A DNA stretch of 64,000 nucleotides from Eukaryota sp. TZLM1-RC (taxonomy: Eukaryota; Metamonada: BaSk clade), in assembly GCA_040285825.1 (NCBI GenBank), contig JAUPSS010000002.1, positions 1,612,001 through 1,676,000 on the forward strand, read 5' to 3'. A program made the position numbers and the translations under genes. Below, in pieces: positions 11,781-22,305 of this stretch. The notes under the pieces were generated by a model that was not told the DNA's origin, did no database searches, and saw only the letters and a program-made list of their open reading frames with translations. The stretch's first letter is position 1; every line of letters begins with the position of its first letter.

Positions 11781-11985
11781 AAGAGTCACAGTACATCAAT
11801 TGACGATCTTCAAAATGTGAACCCAGTGTTTGTGTGAATTTCCATCACTACAAAGATAATTGTAGACAATACAAAACAGTAGAATTCAGTATTTAGTTCT
11901 TAGTATTTATAGTTATTTAGTTATTTGTTATAGTTTTGTTTCATATTAATATAAGCTGATTTATTGTGAAAAAGGGAAGAAGCAG
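11781..11985. other. Spacer between family C pieces
   Basis: About 200 bp of AT-rich sequence that does not match family C. It separates the truncated reverse transcriptase from the third LTR-like repeat. Confidence 0.4.
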
Positions 11986-12081
11986 TGTTGGTGCCATAAG
12001 GCTTATATGTTCTGATTAGAAAATAAATGAACTTTTTCCTCAATCTCTTTATCTCAACCACTTTTGCAACCTAAGGCAACA
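11986..12081 (+). repeat. Short LTR-like repeat, copy 3
   Basis: Starts TGTTGGTGCC, has AAGGCTTATA and AAATAAATGAACTTT inside, and ends CTAAGGCAACA. The next base begins family C sequence, so the repeat lies exactly at a transposon junction. Confidence 0.55.
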
Positions 12082-12390
12082 TTGTGCCGTTTGCAATTTC
12101 TCTTTTTGGCAATACTGGACCTTCAGGGTTGCACTTTTTTGAAAATTTCAAAAAAGTGTTACTGAATAGGTCTGGTAAAACAATGAATTCCACTTTCTGG
12201 TTAAATAGAATTGTTTTTTGCATTTTCAAGTCTATTCCAACAATGATTTCAAAGGCACTTTTAGCTATTGGTGTAGAATATGAACGTAATGCTTTGAGTA
12301 GGTTTAGTAATAGTGACGCTTGTTTGGAGGATATTAAATTCTAGATAGATTTTTTTATCTCAATAAATATTCCAGTTAAAAAAAATTATG
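12082..12390 (+). mobile_element. Retrotransposon family C, 3' end
   Basis: The last roughly 85 codons of family C (from VPFAISLFGN to LEDIKF) and a short AT-rich tail with AATAAA. It is truncated on its 5' side by the LTR-like repeat. Confidence 0.82.
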
Positions 12391-12424
12391 TGTGATTATG
12401 TGTCATAAACTGTTATAGTAGCTT

Positions 12425-12643
12425 ATGTCTCTATATCCAGTATATAAACCTATTGACAAAGTAACCTCTGATGTAGGATCCAAAAATGTAAATGTAGACT
12501 GTCGTTTTTGTGATGAAACACTGAAAGGTTCAGCTAGACGCTCCACTTCACATTTTGTCAAACAATTGAGAAGCAGTTATGCTCTTCATGAAAACGTCTC
12601 TTCCACACACACCATATGTAACAATCAAGTCCAGGCTTTGTAG
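12425..12643 (+). pseudogene. BED-type zinc finger fragment
   Basis: 72-codon frame from ATG. Residues near 27-45 read CRFCDETLKGSARRSTSHF, which fits the CX2C..H pattern of BED fingers found at the N-terminus of hAT-type transposases and of some host regulators. No transposase catalytic domain follows, so it is most likely a remnant. The finger assignment is from pattern only. Confidence 0.5.
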
Positions 12644-13542
12644 ATGCATCATGTGGAATCGACATGAATTTAAAGAATTGCTTTTATTCAATGCAATATA
12701 ATAAATTTAATTCCATCTTTATTTTAAAAACGGCAGGGTCAATGCCAGTAGTGAGAATGGAATAGCTGTCTTTGACAGCGATGTAGAGAGTGTGCCTGTG
12801 ATATGTGATATGAACTTAGAATGAACCATCCAACACATTGATAGGTCCGCCACGCGAACCATCCAAACGTACAGAACCACGAAAATAGTTATCTGTGTCT
12901 ATTCTTAGATAACAAAATGTGTGATGGAACATTATTTTTACAGAAAATCGCAGTCTATCACTGAGTGAAATATTGTTTGAAAAGAGTAATCACATTGTTG
13001 AAATCCATAATTCCTGTGGACTGTGTTTACTATCTGTACATGAGATGTTGCCAATGGTAAAACAAATCTTTCTTCCTCTTTTCAACAATCATAAATGACT
13101 ATCAGCAATTTCTGTTCAAAAACAGTCCAATACAAAATTAATGGATTTTGAGTTCAGCCTACCCTATTTAAACTTGTTTTCTGATTAGAAGTCATAAAAT
13201 TATAATAAAGACCAGCTGCTCCTGAATCAGAATTAGTTTCACTGTTACTAAACACTTGCAGTAGTGTAAAAGATCCTTCATTTTCATACTTCAAGCACAT
13301 GCTTCCGATGCATTACTGTTATTCCCAGCAATACACTTCAGTTGTCTCATACGGTCACATAAAAATATTACAGTTAGACATTGATCACGTGATGAAGATG
13401 CAATTGTTGACGCAAAATTTGAGCTTCTCCCGTTTTCACTCACGTTCTTCGTTCCTTAAAAGTTGACAATTTCTTCACAACTTCATCTTCACAGCTTCTT
13501 TCAAGACAAACTCAAATCGGACCTCTCCTGACCTGTTTTAAT
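12644..13542. other. Upstream region of SufCB
   Basis: About 900 bp without a supported gene. On the minus strand, 12740-12930 has a coding-like stretch with a possible 31-nt intron, described among the findings. The last 120 bp before SufCB is C/T-rich on the plus strand, like a promoter or leader. Confidence 0.4.
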
Positions 13543-15604
13543 ATGTTTGAATTGCTCAAAGTTGAAAATCTCCATGTATGTGCTCGTGAAACTGGAACAC
13601 CTATCCTGAAAGGAGTCAACCTTACTATTCATGCTGGAGAAACTGTTCTCCTTTATGGTAAAAATGGTAGTGGTAAAGTATGTTACACGTCCTTAACTCT
13701 TATCTTAGTCAACCCTCCTGTCCACTATAATGGGAGTAGGTGATTTAAAGATTACCCAGGGCAAGATATATTTTCTTGGACAGGACATTACTCATATGAC
13801 TACCGATGAGAGAGCCCGTCTCGGAGTAGGAATGATGTTTCAGCGTCCTCCAACAGTTGATGGTCTCCAACTTGGTTTCTTACTCAACGTTCTTGCTGAA
13901 AAGGCCAAGTCAAGATTAGATCCTTTTGAAGTTTCCCACACGTCAACCCCAGAACCGGCCTCCCGTATCAACCAGTTCTCCCACATTACTCGCATGCAAA
14001 ACCACCTCACCCGTCAGCTAAACAAGGGATTTTCTGGTGGTGAGATCAAACGCTCAGAGTCCCTACAGCTCCTCCTCACTGATCCCAGTTTTGTCATGCT
14101 TGATGAACCAGAAAGTGGAGTTGATGTTGAAAACATTTCTGTCATTGGACAGATTGCCAACACCCTATTGACCAGAAGTGATGAATCTCCCAACTCCATG
14201 CGTAAGGGAGGTCTCGTAGTCACTCACACTGGCTTCATTCTTGACTTTATAACTGCTGATATTGCTTATGTTATGGTTGATGGTCGTATCTCCTGCCATG
14301 GAGAGCCTAGACGTATACTTGATACCATTTCCAAACACGGTTATGATCCATGTCAATCTTGCCAGGGTGGAGACTGTCAGATCTGTATTGCTTCTAAGTT
14401 GCCCGAAATTCGAACTGAACCAAGAGTGCGCCTTTCTGTTGAAGCTGGTCCTGTTAAGCTTACCCCTGATGTTATGGTAGATGCTGATATCCCCAAAGTC
14501 CATGTGGAAGACCTCAACCGTATCATGGTCCAAGGTCAGGAATCTGATGCCGTTCTTAGACTCCCTCATAACTCGGGCGAGTATCTTCAACGTGATTGTC
14601 AAACTGAATCAGCAATCACTGTCAACCCTGACATTGAAGTTTTGTCCTTAAAGGATGCTCTAGCTAAGTATGATTGGATGGAAAAGTACATGTGGAAGGT
14701 GGTAAAGTCTGACAATGATTATGTTACCAAACATGTATTTGATATGGAACAACAAGGTAATCCCCAAGGCTATGTCATTATTGCTCACGAAAACGCTAAG
14801 TGCGAGTTTCCAATCGAAGCCAATCTCCGTTTAGAAGGTGCTCCTATTCAGCACGTGCATAATATACTTGTAGCTAAACCCGGCTCCGAAATGCATGTTA
14901 TAAGTGGATGTACTTGTTCCTCGTATGCTGGTGGTAAACATTATGGTATATCTGAGTTTTTTGTCGAAGATTCAGCAACTATTACCTTTTCAATGATTCA
15001 TCGATGGTGCTCAACCGTAGAAGCTTTCCCAAGATCTGCGAGTCATGTAGCTCGTAATGGAACATTCATCTCCAATTACGTCTGTCTATCCCCTGTAGGA
15101 AAAGTTCAATTAAACCCCTTGGCCACTTTGGAAGAAGGAGCTTCTGCTAGGTTTTCGTCTATTATTTACGCAAGAGAAGGTACAGTTGTTGATGCCGGTT
15201 CAAGGGCTATTCTTAATGGAAAGAATGCAAGTGCTGAAGTTATTTCTAGAATTATTTCCTCAGGTGGCCATGTCATTGCCAGGGCCCTTTGTGTGGGCAA
15301 TGAAGAAGACACTCGAGGCCATGTTGAATGCCAAGGTCTCTTAATTGGTGATGACAAGAAAGGTAAGATCTGGGCTCTGCCTCAGATTGATGGAAATCAT
15401 CGTTTGTCGGAGCTCTCTCACGAAGCTTCTGTTGGAAGAATTGGTGCAGAAAAGATTCAGTATTTGCAGTCTAGAGGCTTGTCTGAAGAAGAAGCTACTT
15501 CTGCTATCGTTTCTGGCTTTTTGAATCTTGAAATTGAAGGAATTCCCCAAGATTTGAAGGATTCAATCAAGGCTGTTATCAATGCAGCAGCAGCAGGGTT
15601 TTAG
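13543..15604 (+). CDS. SufCB: SufC-SufB fusion, Fe-S cluster assembly
   Basis: Single protein joining the SufC ATPase and the SufB scaffold, which build Fe-S clusters. Exons 13543-13677 and 13709-15604 give 676 residues. SufC part (1 to about 260): Walker A GKNGSGKST, rejoined by splicing; signature LNKGFSGGE (about 149); Walker B FVMLDEPESG (173-182); switch His 218. Linker: four cysteines C260-X2-C263-X4-C268-X2-C271. SufB part: DALAKYDWMEKYMW, then CTCSSYAGG, GHVECQGLLIG with the conserved core Cys, and the SHEASVGRIG His. The short SufB is of archaeal type. A similar cytosolic fusion in Blastocystis was reported as acquired from methanogenic archaea. No targeting peptide is visible. The intron shows it is a settled nuclear gene and not contamination. 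Confidence 0.95.
13678..13708 (+). other. 31-nt intron in SufCB
   Basis: GTATGT donor, TTAG acceptor, phase 0. It splits the Walker A motif between Lys45 and Ser46, so correct removal is needed for a working ATPase. Confidence 0.95.
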
Positions 15605-15617
15605 TTTTGTAAATATT

Positions 15618-15625
15618 TGTTTGTT
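15618..15625 (+). terminator. TGTTTGTT downstream element
   Basis: TGTTTGTT begins 14 nt after the SufCB stop codon. This octamer is the element reported just downstream of poly(A) sites in Blastocystis. It is seen in this form here only, so it could be chance in T-rich DNA. Confidence 0.3.
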
Positions 15626-15688
15626 TTGATTGTAAAGCGGGTTTTTTTAAATATTTCATAATATTATTTATTATATAAGTAATTGGGA

Positions 15689-17719
15689 TTAGGATTCAAA
15701 ATCTCTCAATACTTGGTCAATAATTTCTTGATCACTTTTGAAATAATCCTGTTCAAATTCCATTGATTCTCCATCATCATCAGAATCTGCGTCTGCTTCT
15801 TCATTGCTGACTTCCTTGGTCAAAGACTCGGTTAGACTACAAGTTTTTTCTAGTAGAGGAATAATAGACACATAATTGTTGAGAGAATCGGGATTGTGGA
15901 TGCAAGAAAGGAAATTAACATTAAAATCCGAACATAGATTGCAATAATGAAACGACACTGGTTTAAATTGCTCAAAAGGATAGGTTTTACTATACCTTTT
16001 ACCTTTCAACGGAATTTCTAACCATGAATAATCACCCACATCATCGGAATAACGTTTCCATGTTGAAGGAGGGGGGTTGTGGAGGCAAACATCAGAGGCC
16101 AGGTCCCAGAGATTAACCTTAATTGATGAATTCCATTTGGTAATAAAGTTATATGACATTTGTTTAGAAGAATCAAAATATCTATTGGAAACATATCGTT
16201 TCATGTTGATAAAAATCTCCCTCCCAAAGGAATTTTCTGAAGAAACATTCATTAACTTTGCCTTGTTCAGAGCAAATGAACCGCTGTATTGTTGACAAAG
16301 GGCATTATTGGTGATATTAGACAACCTAACAAGTTCTTTTCCAACAAAGGAGTTATGGCTGATAAACTGATTTGGAGGTAGTAGTTGTATCTCTTGGAGC
16401 ATTAAACTGACCGCTGACAACATTACAAACGTCTGGACAGCTCCTGTACGATCAGAACTGTCTATACAATTGACACGTGGCACTCCTGATTGATAACGTC
16501 TTATGCTGACGTGACCTAATTGATAGTGAGCAGAGAAAAAACCAGTCTCTTTAATGATTTTTAATGCAACCGGACAGAGGATGGCCTCTGAAAGCTCTGT
16601 ATCGTGTGAATTACTTCTTAAAAGATGTTTCAGATCAATAGATAAATAAGACAAAACATTATCCAAATGTTTTGGTTTGCAAGACTTATTGATAAACTCA
16701 ATTGCTTTTTTATATTCTCTACTGATTGCAGCTTCCTTTCCTCTATTTGATAATAGGTTAACACAAATAATTGGAGTGGAATACTTGAAAATTAAATCAC
16801 TAAGATGATATCTAGTTTGAGAATAATTGGAATCAATTTGATTGAGTTGAATTCTGGGGTTTAAGGTCAACTTATTAATTGATTGAGACCATAATAGAGG
16901 AACGGAACCTCTACACAACACAAAGCTCTGAACTTTAGAATCACAAGCCACAACTAGTTCGACTTCAACAAAGTTTGCTGCATTTCCATTGGTGGTAAGA
17001 CCCCTTTTACAATACCTCGTACCAGCATAATGTCTAGAACGACGGGAAATAAGTGTCATAGTGAAGGAGACTGAGCAAGAGGAGACGTGCAGAGTGCGTT
17101 CAATCACATGCCCGTGAATGAAAGGAAGTTTCCAGCAAGCGGGTAAAGAGCTGGTTTGGAGAAAAGAGAAATTGTAGCAAAAGTCATCACGTGATTGATT
17201 GTGATTGATTGATTGATTAGAAGATGGTTGTTGACGTGATAATGTATTTTGCAGAGTATTGGTAAGATCAAAATGTGGAGAAAAGTACAGAGATTGAACA
17301 TCAAACAATTGGAGCAGAGCTAGATACTTTGCCTGCTCCGCAGACAGCTTGGGTACAGAACAAAGGGGAAAAACTTCAATATCATCTACTTGATAGATGG
17401 GACGTTTTAAAAGGGAAGCAACGCTATGTGTTTGTGTGACCAATATAATAAAGTATTCATTAGCAAGTTGGACAAAACCAAAAAGTGCAAAAGCTTCATG
17501 AGAGCAGTGGATCTGATCAGCATGGTTAAACAACATAGTTTCAACTGCAGATGAGGTGAAGAGTGTGTCATCAGCCTCTACTAACAAAGTAGTAGGATCC
17601 TTTCTGTTTACCTTCAGTATGCGGAATAAATTATTATCTAGTCGTCCCAAAATAATATAGCAATCGGGTGTATCGTATAAAAGCACGCGAACAGAGCATT
17701 TGCAGGTGCTGGTGGTCAT
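15689..17719 (-). CDS. Sac-domain phosphoinositide phosphatase
   Basis: Removes phosphates from phosphoinositides on the cytosolic face of membranes. An in-frame ATG at 17848 would add 43 residues, but ATG at 17719 gives a more typical start (676 residues). The Sac domain shows the RRSRHYAGTRYCKRG block followed by NAANFVEVEL, the RGSVPLLWSQ block, and the catalytic loop RVNCIDSSDRTG (about residue 415). The Cys and Arg of CX5R are kept, but the usual CLDRTN is SSDRTG. The C-terminal tail is acidic. No membrane helix is evident, so it is not a plain Sac1-type ER protein. It ends 85 bp from convergent SufCB. Confidence 0.9.
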   Translation of the reverse strand: MTTSTCKCSVRVLLYDTPDCYIILGRLDNNLFRILKVNRKDPTTLLVEADDTLFTSSAVETMLFNHADQIHCSHEAFALFGFVQLANEYFIILVTQTHSVASLLKRPIYQVDDIEVFPLCSVPKLSAEQAKYLALLQLFDVQSLYFSPHFDLTNTLQNTLSRQQPSSNQSINHNQSRDDFCYNFSFLQTSSLPACWKLPFIHGHVIERTLHVSSCSVSFTMTLISRRSRHYAGTRYCKRGLTTNGNAANFVEVELVVACDSKVQSFVLCRGSVPLLWSQSINKLTLNPRIQLNQIDSNYSQTRYHLSDLIFKYSTPIICVNLLSNRGKEAAISREYKKAIEFINKSCKPKHLDNVLSYLSIDLKHLLRSNSHDTELSEAILCPVALKIIKETGFFSAHYQLGHVSIRRYQSGVPRVNCIDSSDRTGAVQTFVMLSAVSLMLQEIQLLPPNQFISHNSFVGKELVRLSNITNNALCQQYSGSFALNKAKLMNVSSENSFGREIFINMKRYVSNRYFDSSKQMSYNFITKWNSSIKVNLWDLASDVCLHNPPPSTWKRYSDDVGDYSWLEIPLKGKRYSKTYPFEQFKPVSFHYCNLCSDFNVNFLSCIHNPDSLNNYVSIIPLLEKTCSLTESLTKEVSNEEADADSDDDGESMEFEQDYFKSDQEIIDQVLRDFES

Positions 17720-17859
17720 GATGGGGATGTTGTTGATAGCAAAGGTATGGGTGATGAGAAGTGATGTGCAATTGCTCCTTTTTGTGTTTTGAAAATCCAG
17801 ATATTGGATTTCATAATACATTTTGTTAGACTTTGTTAGCATATTCATTTAAAGCTTCG

Positions 17860-18030
17860 TATTTAAATAAACAACCTTATTAAAAACCTCGCAAAGTTGG
17901 CATTTTATACTAAACTAATTATTAGTTTTTAATATCATTTTTTCCTTCACCATTGTGAAACGTTTATGTCACCTAAACGTAAATCAACTTCTGATACTAT
18001 CAAACGTAGAACAACTTCTAGAGAAGGATC
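17860..18030 (+). pseudogene. Duplicated promoter and 5' end of an unrecognised gene, copy 2
   Basis: Counterpart of 2755-2940. ATG at 17966 opens MSPKRKSTSDTIKRR, a basic N-terminus, and the coding match breaks off near 18030 where family A sequence starts. It lies head to head with the Sac phosphatase gene, so it may carry that shared promoter region. Confidence 0.4.
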
Positions 18031-18034
18031 TTTT

Positions 18035-19266
18035 GCCATATTGTCTATGTTTTTCTTTGGCTTCAAATTCAGGAGCTTCTACAGGATTAAGTTTTCTTCT
18101 TTGAACCAAAGTGTCATTTGCACCATCGCAGGAGACAAAGTCAACAACAGCTTCTGAGTTATCAATCCAATCACAGTATACATCACCTTTGTCATCAGAG
18201 CTAAAATTATTGAATGACAGTGTTTCTTTCAGCAAAGGCTCTTTGATACACGAAATTCTTGCAGTTCATGCCCTATTAGAAACAGTGTTTCTCACAACAT
18301 CATGTAATGAAGGACGATAAGTTATCAATTTTGAACAATTCATGGCATGACGCAAAGTGAGCTGTGGTGAATTTGGACAAATACATTTTTCTTTTAATAT
18401 TAGTTGATTAATGGGGATATTCAAATATAAACTCATTTTTGTTACAAACGCTTCATTATTAGCACACAGTCCAAATCTTTGTGGTACAATGGTTACAAAT
18501 AGTGAAGAATCTGAAGACTGATTTTCACAAACACCCTTTTCCAATAACAATGAGTGAAGATCTTGATTTAAAACAGCTGAGCTGCATATATTATTATAAA
18601 GATCATTTTCATACATTCCAGTCAATCGTTTCTGTAATGTTCGAAGAGTGTACCTCAAATTTAAAACATTTTTTTTGGAATATTGCCATTGAATGATTGG
18701 GGAAAACATCGACCCCATTTTCTACAACAATTTTTGAAATTTCTTCATTTAATGCAAAAAAAGTGGAACTTTGCATTGTCATCAATAAATCTTCCCAATC
18801 TGCAAATCTTTCGGAAAACTCAAAGATTGCATTTCTGCATCCACCAACAAAAGCACACGAGATAAGAATAGAAGCCTTCGTCCACCCTAAACCGCCATAA
18901 TGTGGACTAAGGTAAGCATGATCTGGAATTTGAAACATTTTACATCCCAGTAATTGAGACAGAACTTTTGCACGTAACTTATTAAACTTCTGAGCCAAAG
19001 GTCTAGTGACGAGAGGATTTGTAGATCGAAATATAATTAAAATTGGAACTAAAACACAGTCTTATAATGGTAAATTTGATGTGTTTTTGTATATCTAAAT
19101 TCATCATTCGGTCAATTTGTTGGGAAATTGAGTTCAACTTTTCATACAATTCCTTGGTAATTTCATCATTATTTCCTGAAAACGAACCCAAATGACGAAT
19201 GTCATCAACTGATTATAATTTGGCTTGAATTTGAATACCATCAACTATTGTAGAAACTGAAGAATT
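18035..19266 (-). mobile_element. Retrotransposon family A, partial copy
   Basis: Carries, N- to C-terminal, the end of the reverse transcriptase (GNNDEITKELYEKLNSIS), the AQKFNKLRAKVLSQLLGC block, the CxC..H..C finger and the endonuclease core DDKGDVYCDWIDNSEAVVDF. At least three frames are needed, so it is broken. It lacks the family 3' tail and the polymerase active site. Confidence 0.85.
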
Positions 19267-19274
19267 TTAAAAAA

Positions 19275-20045
19275 TGTATTTATTGAATTTGCACACTTAA
19301 TTAAATTAACTCATAACTAATGGTACGACTATCATTGAACCAAGATTTTCTCTACAAAATCTTGATCTGCTTGCTGTCTAGCTAAAGCTTCTCTAATTCG
19401 ATTGAAAAACCGAGGTAATCTATTAATAATGGCAAATTGAATCCGTGAACGCCATAAAAAATATCAAATCTTTTCATTGTTTTTTCTTGCACCATTTTTT
19501 GGAAGTCATCCAAAAAAGTTTCTGCTTCAACTGATAATCTTCCATTTATCGAAAATGGGAAAGCAATAAAAACCAGCTGTGTATTTCTCTCGGCATTAGC
19601 CTCTTCAATATCTTTATCATATTTTCTATGTTTCTCTTTTGCTTTAAAATCATGAGCAGTCACAAGATTAAGTTTTCTTCTGTGAACCAAAGTATCATTT
19701 GCAACATTACATGAGACAAAGTCAACAATAGCTTCAGAATTATCAATCCAATCACAGTATACATCACCTCTATCGTCAGAACCAAAATTATTCAGAGAAA
19801 GTGTTTCCTTCAGCAGGGGCTCTTTGATGCACGATATCCTTGCAGTTTGTGCCATATTGAAAACAGTGTCTCTAACAGCATCATGTAATGAAGAACAATA
19901 AGTTATCAATTCAGAGCAATTCAGAGCATGGCGCAAAGTGAGATGAGGGGAATTCGAACAAATACATTTTTTTGATAATAATTGATTAATTGGAATATTC
20001 AAATATAATCTCATTTTTGTTACAAATGCTTCATTAGTAGCACAC
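19275..20045 (-). mobile_element. Retrotransposon family A, 3' half
   Basis: Complete 3' tail and a 210-codon frame covering the finger (CICSNSPHLTLRHALNC), the endonuclease core DDRGDVYCDWIDNSEAIVDF, and on to the C-terminus, with a late frameshift before the end. It is 5' truncated, as expected of target-primed insertion, and lies head-to-tail behind the preceding A copy. Confidence 0.87.
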
Positions 20046-20440
20046 TATTGATTCTAATTCATTTCCAAATTGAGTCAACAGAATCGAAAGTTGGCTTTTG
20101 ACATCATCAATATTTCTGAGATAACAACCCAAGAAACGAAAACCAGACTAATCATAATAGATAAAGGGGACATTGAAGTCATTAATGAAAAAATCAATTG
20201 GTTCATGACCAATAATCAGACCTTTGAAGATATTTGATGAGAGATCAATAACTTCATAACGCTGTTGAATAAAAGTTGCTATTTTTTTGAGAACTGAAAT
20301 AGCAGCAATGACAGAAATGTCACCCATATATGCTACAATATCTATTTCTGGGAATTTTTCTTTCAATTCGCACATTAAAGGATCAATTGCTAAGCAAAAG
20401 AAAAAAGGACGAAGAGGATCACCCTGTTTAGCATGGATTG
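20046..20440 (-). pseudogene. Reverse transcriptase fragment, family D
   Basis: Encodes the palm and thumb of a reverse transcriptase related to A and B but distinct: a KQGDPLRPFFFCLAID-like block, then DIVAYMGDISVI, where the catalytic YMDD reads YMGD, and FLGCYLRNIDDVKSQL further on. Several stops break the frame. No other part of this family is seen in the window. Confidence 0.7.
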
Positions 20441-20499
20441 AAACATTTTTTTGTAAATGATTTATTATTGGATTGAAACATGCATTTTTTGAGATACCA

Positions 20500-21768
20500 A
20501 TGTATATATCAGCAGATCATCATGAGTGTACACCTACTCTGTTTCCCAAGCCACATACACTAACAGCATTGCTTTTGTCACTGGTTTTGTTGGTTGCTCT
20601 TTTGTTGTATCTTCCATCTTCTTTTACCCCTCCACAACAGGGACTCATTGCTGTCACTTGCTTCTTCCTTCTCTACTCAGCTTTCCAATTCCGAGACACA
20701 ATCTTCCAACGTCCTCATCCTGTTCTATGGCGTGTAGTCAAAGGAATTTCCCTTCTTTACCTACTGACCCTTATCTACCTACTCTTCCAACCAATCTCTT
20801 ACTCTAGAGAGCTCATGAAGTACACAGACCCCTCAGTCGGAGTGCCTCTTGAAGAACGTTCTTACGCAACTGACTGCCGCATTTACACCCCCAACCACCC
20901 TGATGGTCCTTTTGCCAATGTGTGGGCTACTATCAACGATGAGTTCGTCCTTGCCCACGTTATTGGATGGTGGGCAAAAATGATTATGTTTCGAGACTTT
21001 TGGCTGGCTAATCTTTTGTCTGTTTTATTCGAATTCACTGAATATTCGTTCCAACACGTATTGGAAAACTTTAAAGAGTGCTGGTTTGACCACTGGATAA
21101 TTGATGTTTTGGTATGTAATCTTATCGGGATTTGGCTGGGATCAATTACTTGTGAGTATCTCTCCTTTCCCAGGCAGAATTGGTTTAAGCAATATGCTGA
21201 AGTTTCGTCACCCAAAAAAGTTATCAATCAATTAGGCCCTTTTTCATTTAAAGTCTTTAAGTGGCCCGTGTTCACTTCACCGCTACGGTTCTTTAGTATG
21301 TCCCTTTTATTAGTAATTGCTTTATTAATTGAGATTAACTGCTTCTTCCTCAAAACAGTTCTGTGGTTACCTCCAATGTCCCCCTTCAATACTGTCAGAC
21401 TTTTATTTTGGTGGCTATGGGGAACTCCTGGGCTTGCAGAGTTTTACCAGTTCTTAATCAACCCCAATCATCGACTTGGTGATCAAGCTTGGATTAGCTT
21501 TGCACTTGCTTTTGTAGAGTGTTTGTTTTGGGTGGTGCACGGTGGTTATCTTTTCAAAAGAGTTCATACCCCTACTTACATTCCCTTACTGTGGATTGGA
21601 GGATGGCTGTTGTGTTTAGGGTTTGCTGTGTCAAAATGGGTCCAAAAAGGAGGTCAAAAAGACATAGAAGTTACTCAAGTCAAGGAGATTCCACAAGACA
21701 AGGAGAATCTCCCAGAGCCTTTTGTTAAGAAAGATAAAATTCCCAGGACACCGTTAATTCATTCATAA
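20500..21768 (+). CDS. Phosphatidylserine synthase (base-exchange type)
   Basis: Makes phosphatidylserine by exchanging the head group of phosphatidylcholine or phosphatidylethanolamine with serine, in the endoplasmic reticulum. ATG at 20500 gives 422 residues; the upstream extension of the frame starts with TTG. Conserved blocks: HPVLWRVVKGISLLYLL, KYTDPSVGVPLEE with SYATDCRIYTP, FANVWATINDEFVLAHVIGW, EYSFQHVLENFKECWFDHWI, and LVCNLIGIWLGS. About eight or nine hydrophobic helices span the protein. The basic C-terminus is cytosolic-like. A retrotransposon fragment ends only about 60 bp before the start, so the promoter may have been moved or lie in that fragment. Confidence 0.95.
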   Translation: MYISADHHECTPTLFPKPHTLTALLLSLVLLVALLLYLPSSFTPPQQGLIAVTCFFLLYSAFQFRDTIFQRPHPVLWRVVKGISLLYLLTLIYLLFQPISYSRELMKYTDPSVGVPLEERSYATDCRIYTPNHPDGPFANVWATINDEFVLAHVIGWWAKMIMFRDFWLANLLSVLFEFTEYSFQHVLENFKECWFDHWIIDVLVCNLIGIWLGSITCEYLSFPRQNWFKQYAEVSSPKKVINQLGPFSFKVFKWPVFTSPLRFFSMSLLLVIALLIEINCFFLKTVLWLPPMSPFNTVRLLFWWLWGTPGLAEFYQFLINPNHRLGDQAWISFALAFVECLFWVVHGGYLFKRVHTPTYIPLLWIGGWLLCLGFAVSKWVQKGGQKDIEVTQVKEIPQDKENLPEPFVKKDKIPRTPLIHS

Positions 21769-22305
21769 TAGAAATTATTTAAATAAATTATTGTTGTTTA
21801 TTTATACTAAAACTAATCTCAATTTATTGAATTTGCACACTTAATTAAATTAACTCATAACTAATGGGACGACTATCATTGAACCAAGATTTCCTCTACA
21901 AAATCTTGATCTGCTTGCTGTCTAGCTAAAACTTCTCTTATTCGGTTGAAACACCGAAGCAATCTATTAATAATGGCAAATTGAATCCGTGAACGAACGC
22001 CATAAAAAAATATCAAATTTTTTCATTGTTTTTTCTTGAACCATTGATTGAAAATCATTCAAAAAAAATTTCTGCTTCAACTGATAATCTTCTATTTATC
22101 GAAAATGGGAAAGCAATAAAAACCAGCTGTGTATTTCTATCAGCATTAGCTTCTTCCATATCTTTATCATATTTTCTATGTTTTTCTTTTGCTTAAAAAT
22201 CAAGAGCACTTACAGGATTAAGTTTTCTTCTGTGAACCAAAGTATCATTAGCAACATTACATGAGACAAAGTCAACAATAACTTCAGAATTATCAATCCA
22301 ACCAC

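Noticed and set aside
13543-15604. Prokaryotic contamination because SufCB is archaeal-like
   Set aside because: The gene has an intron, and lies between eukaryotic genes and retrotransposons with the same base composition.
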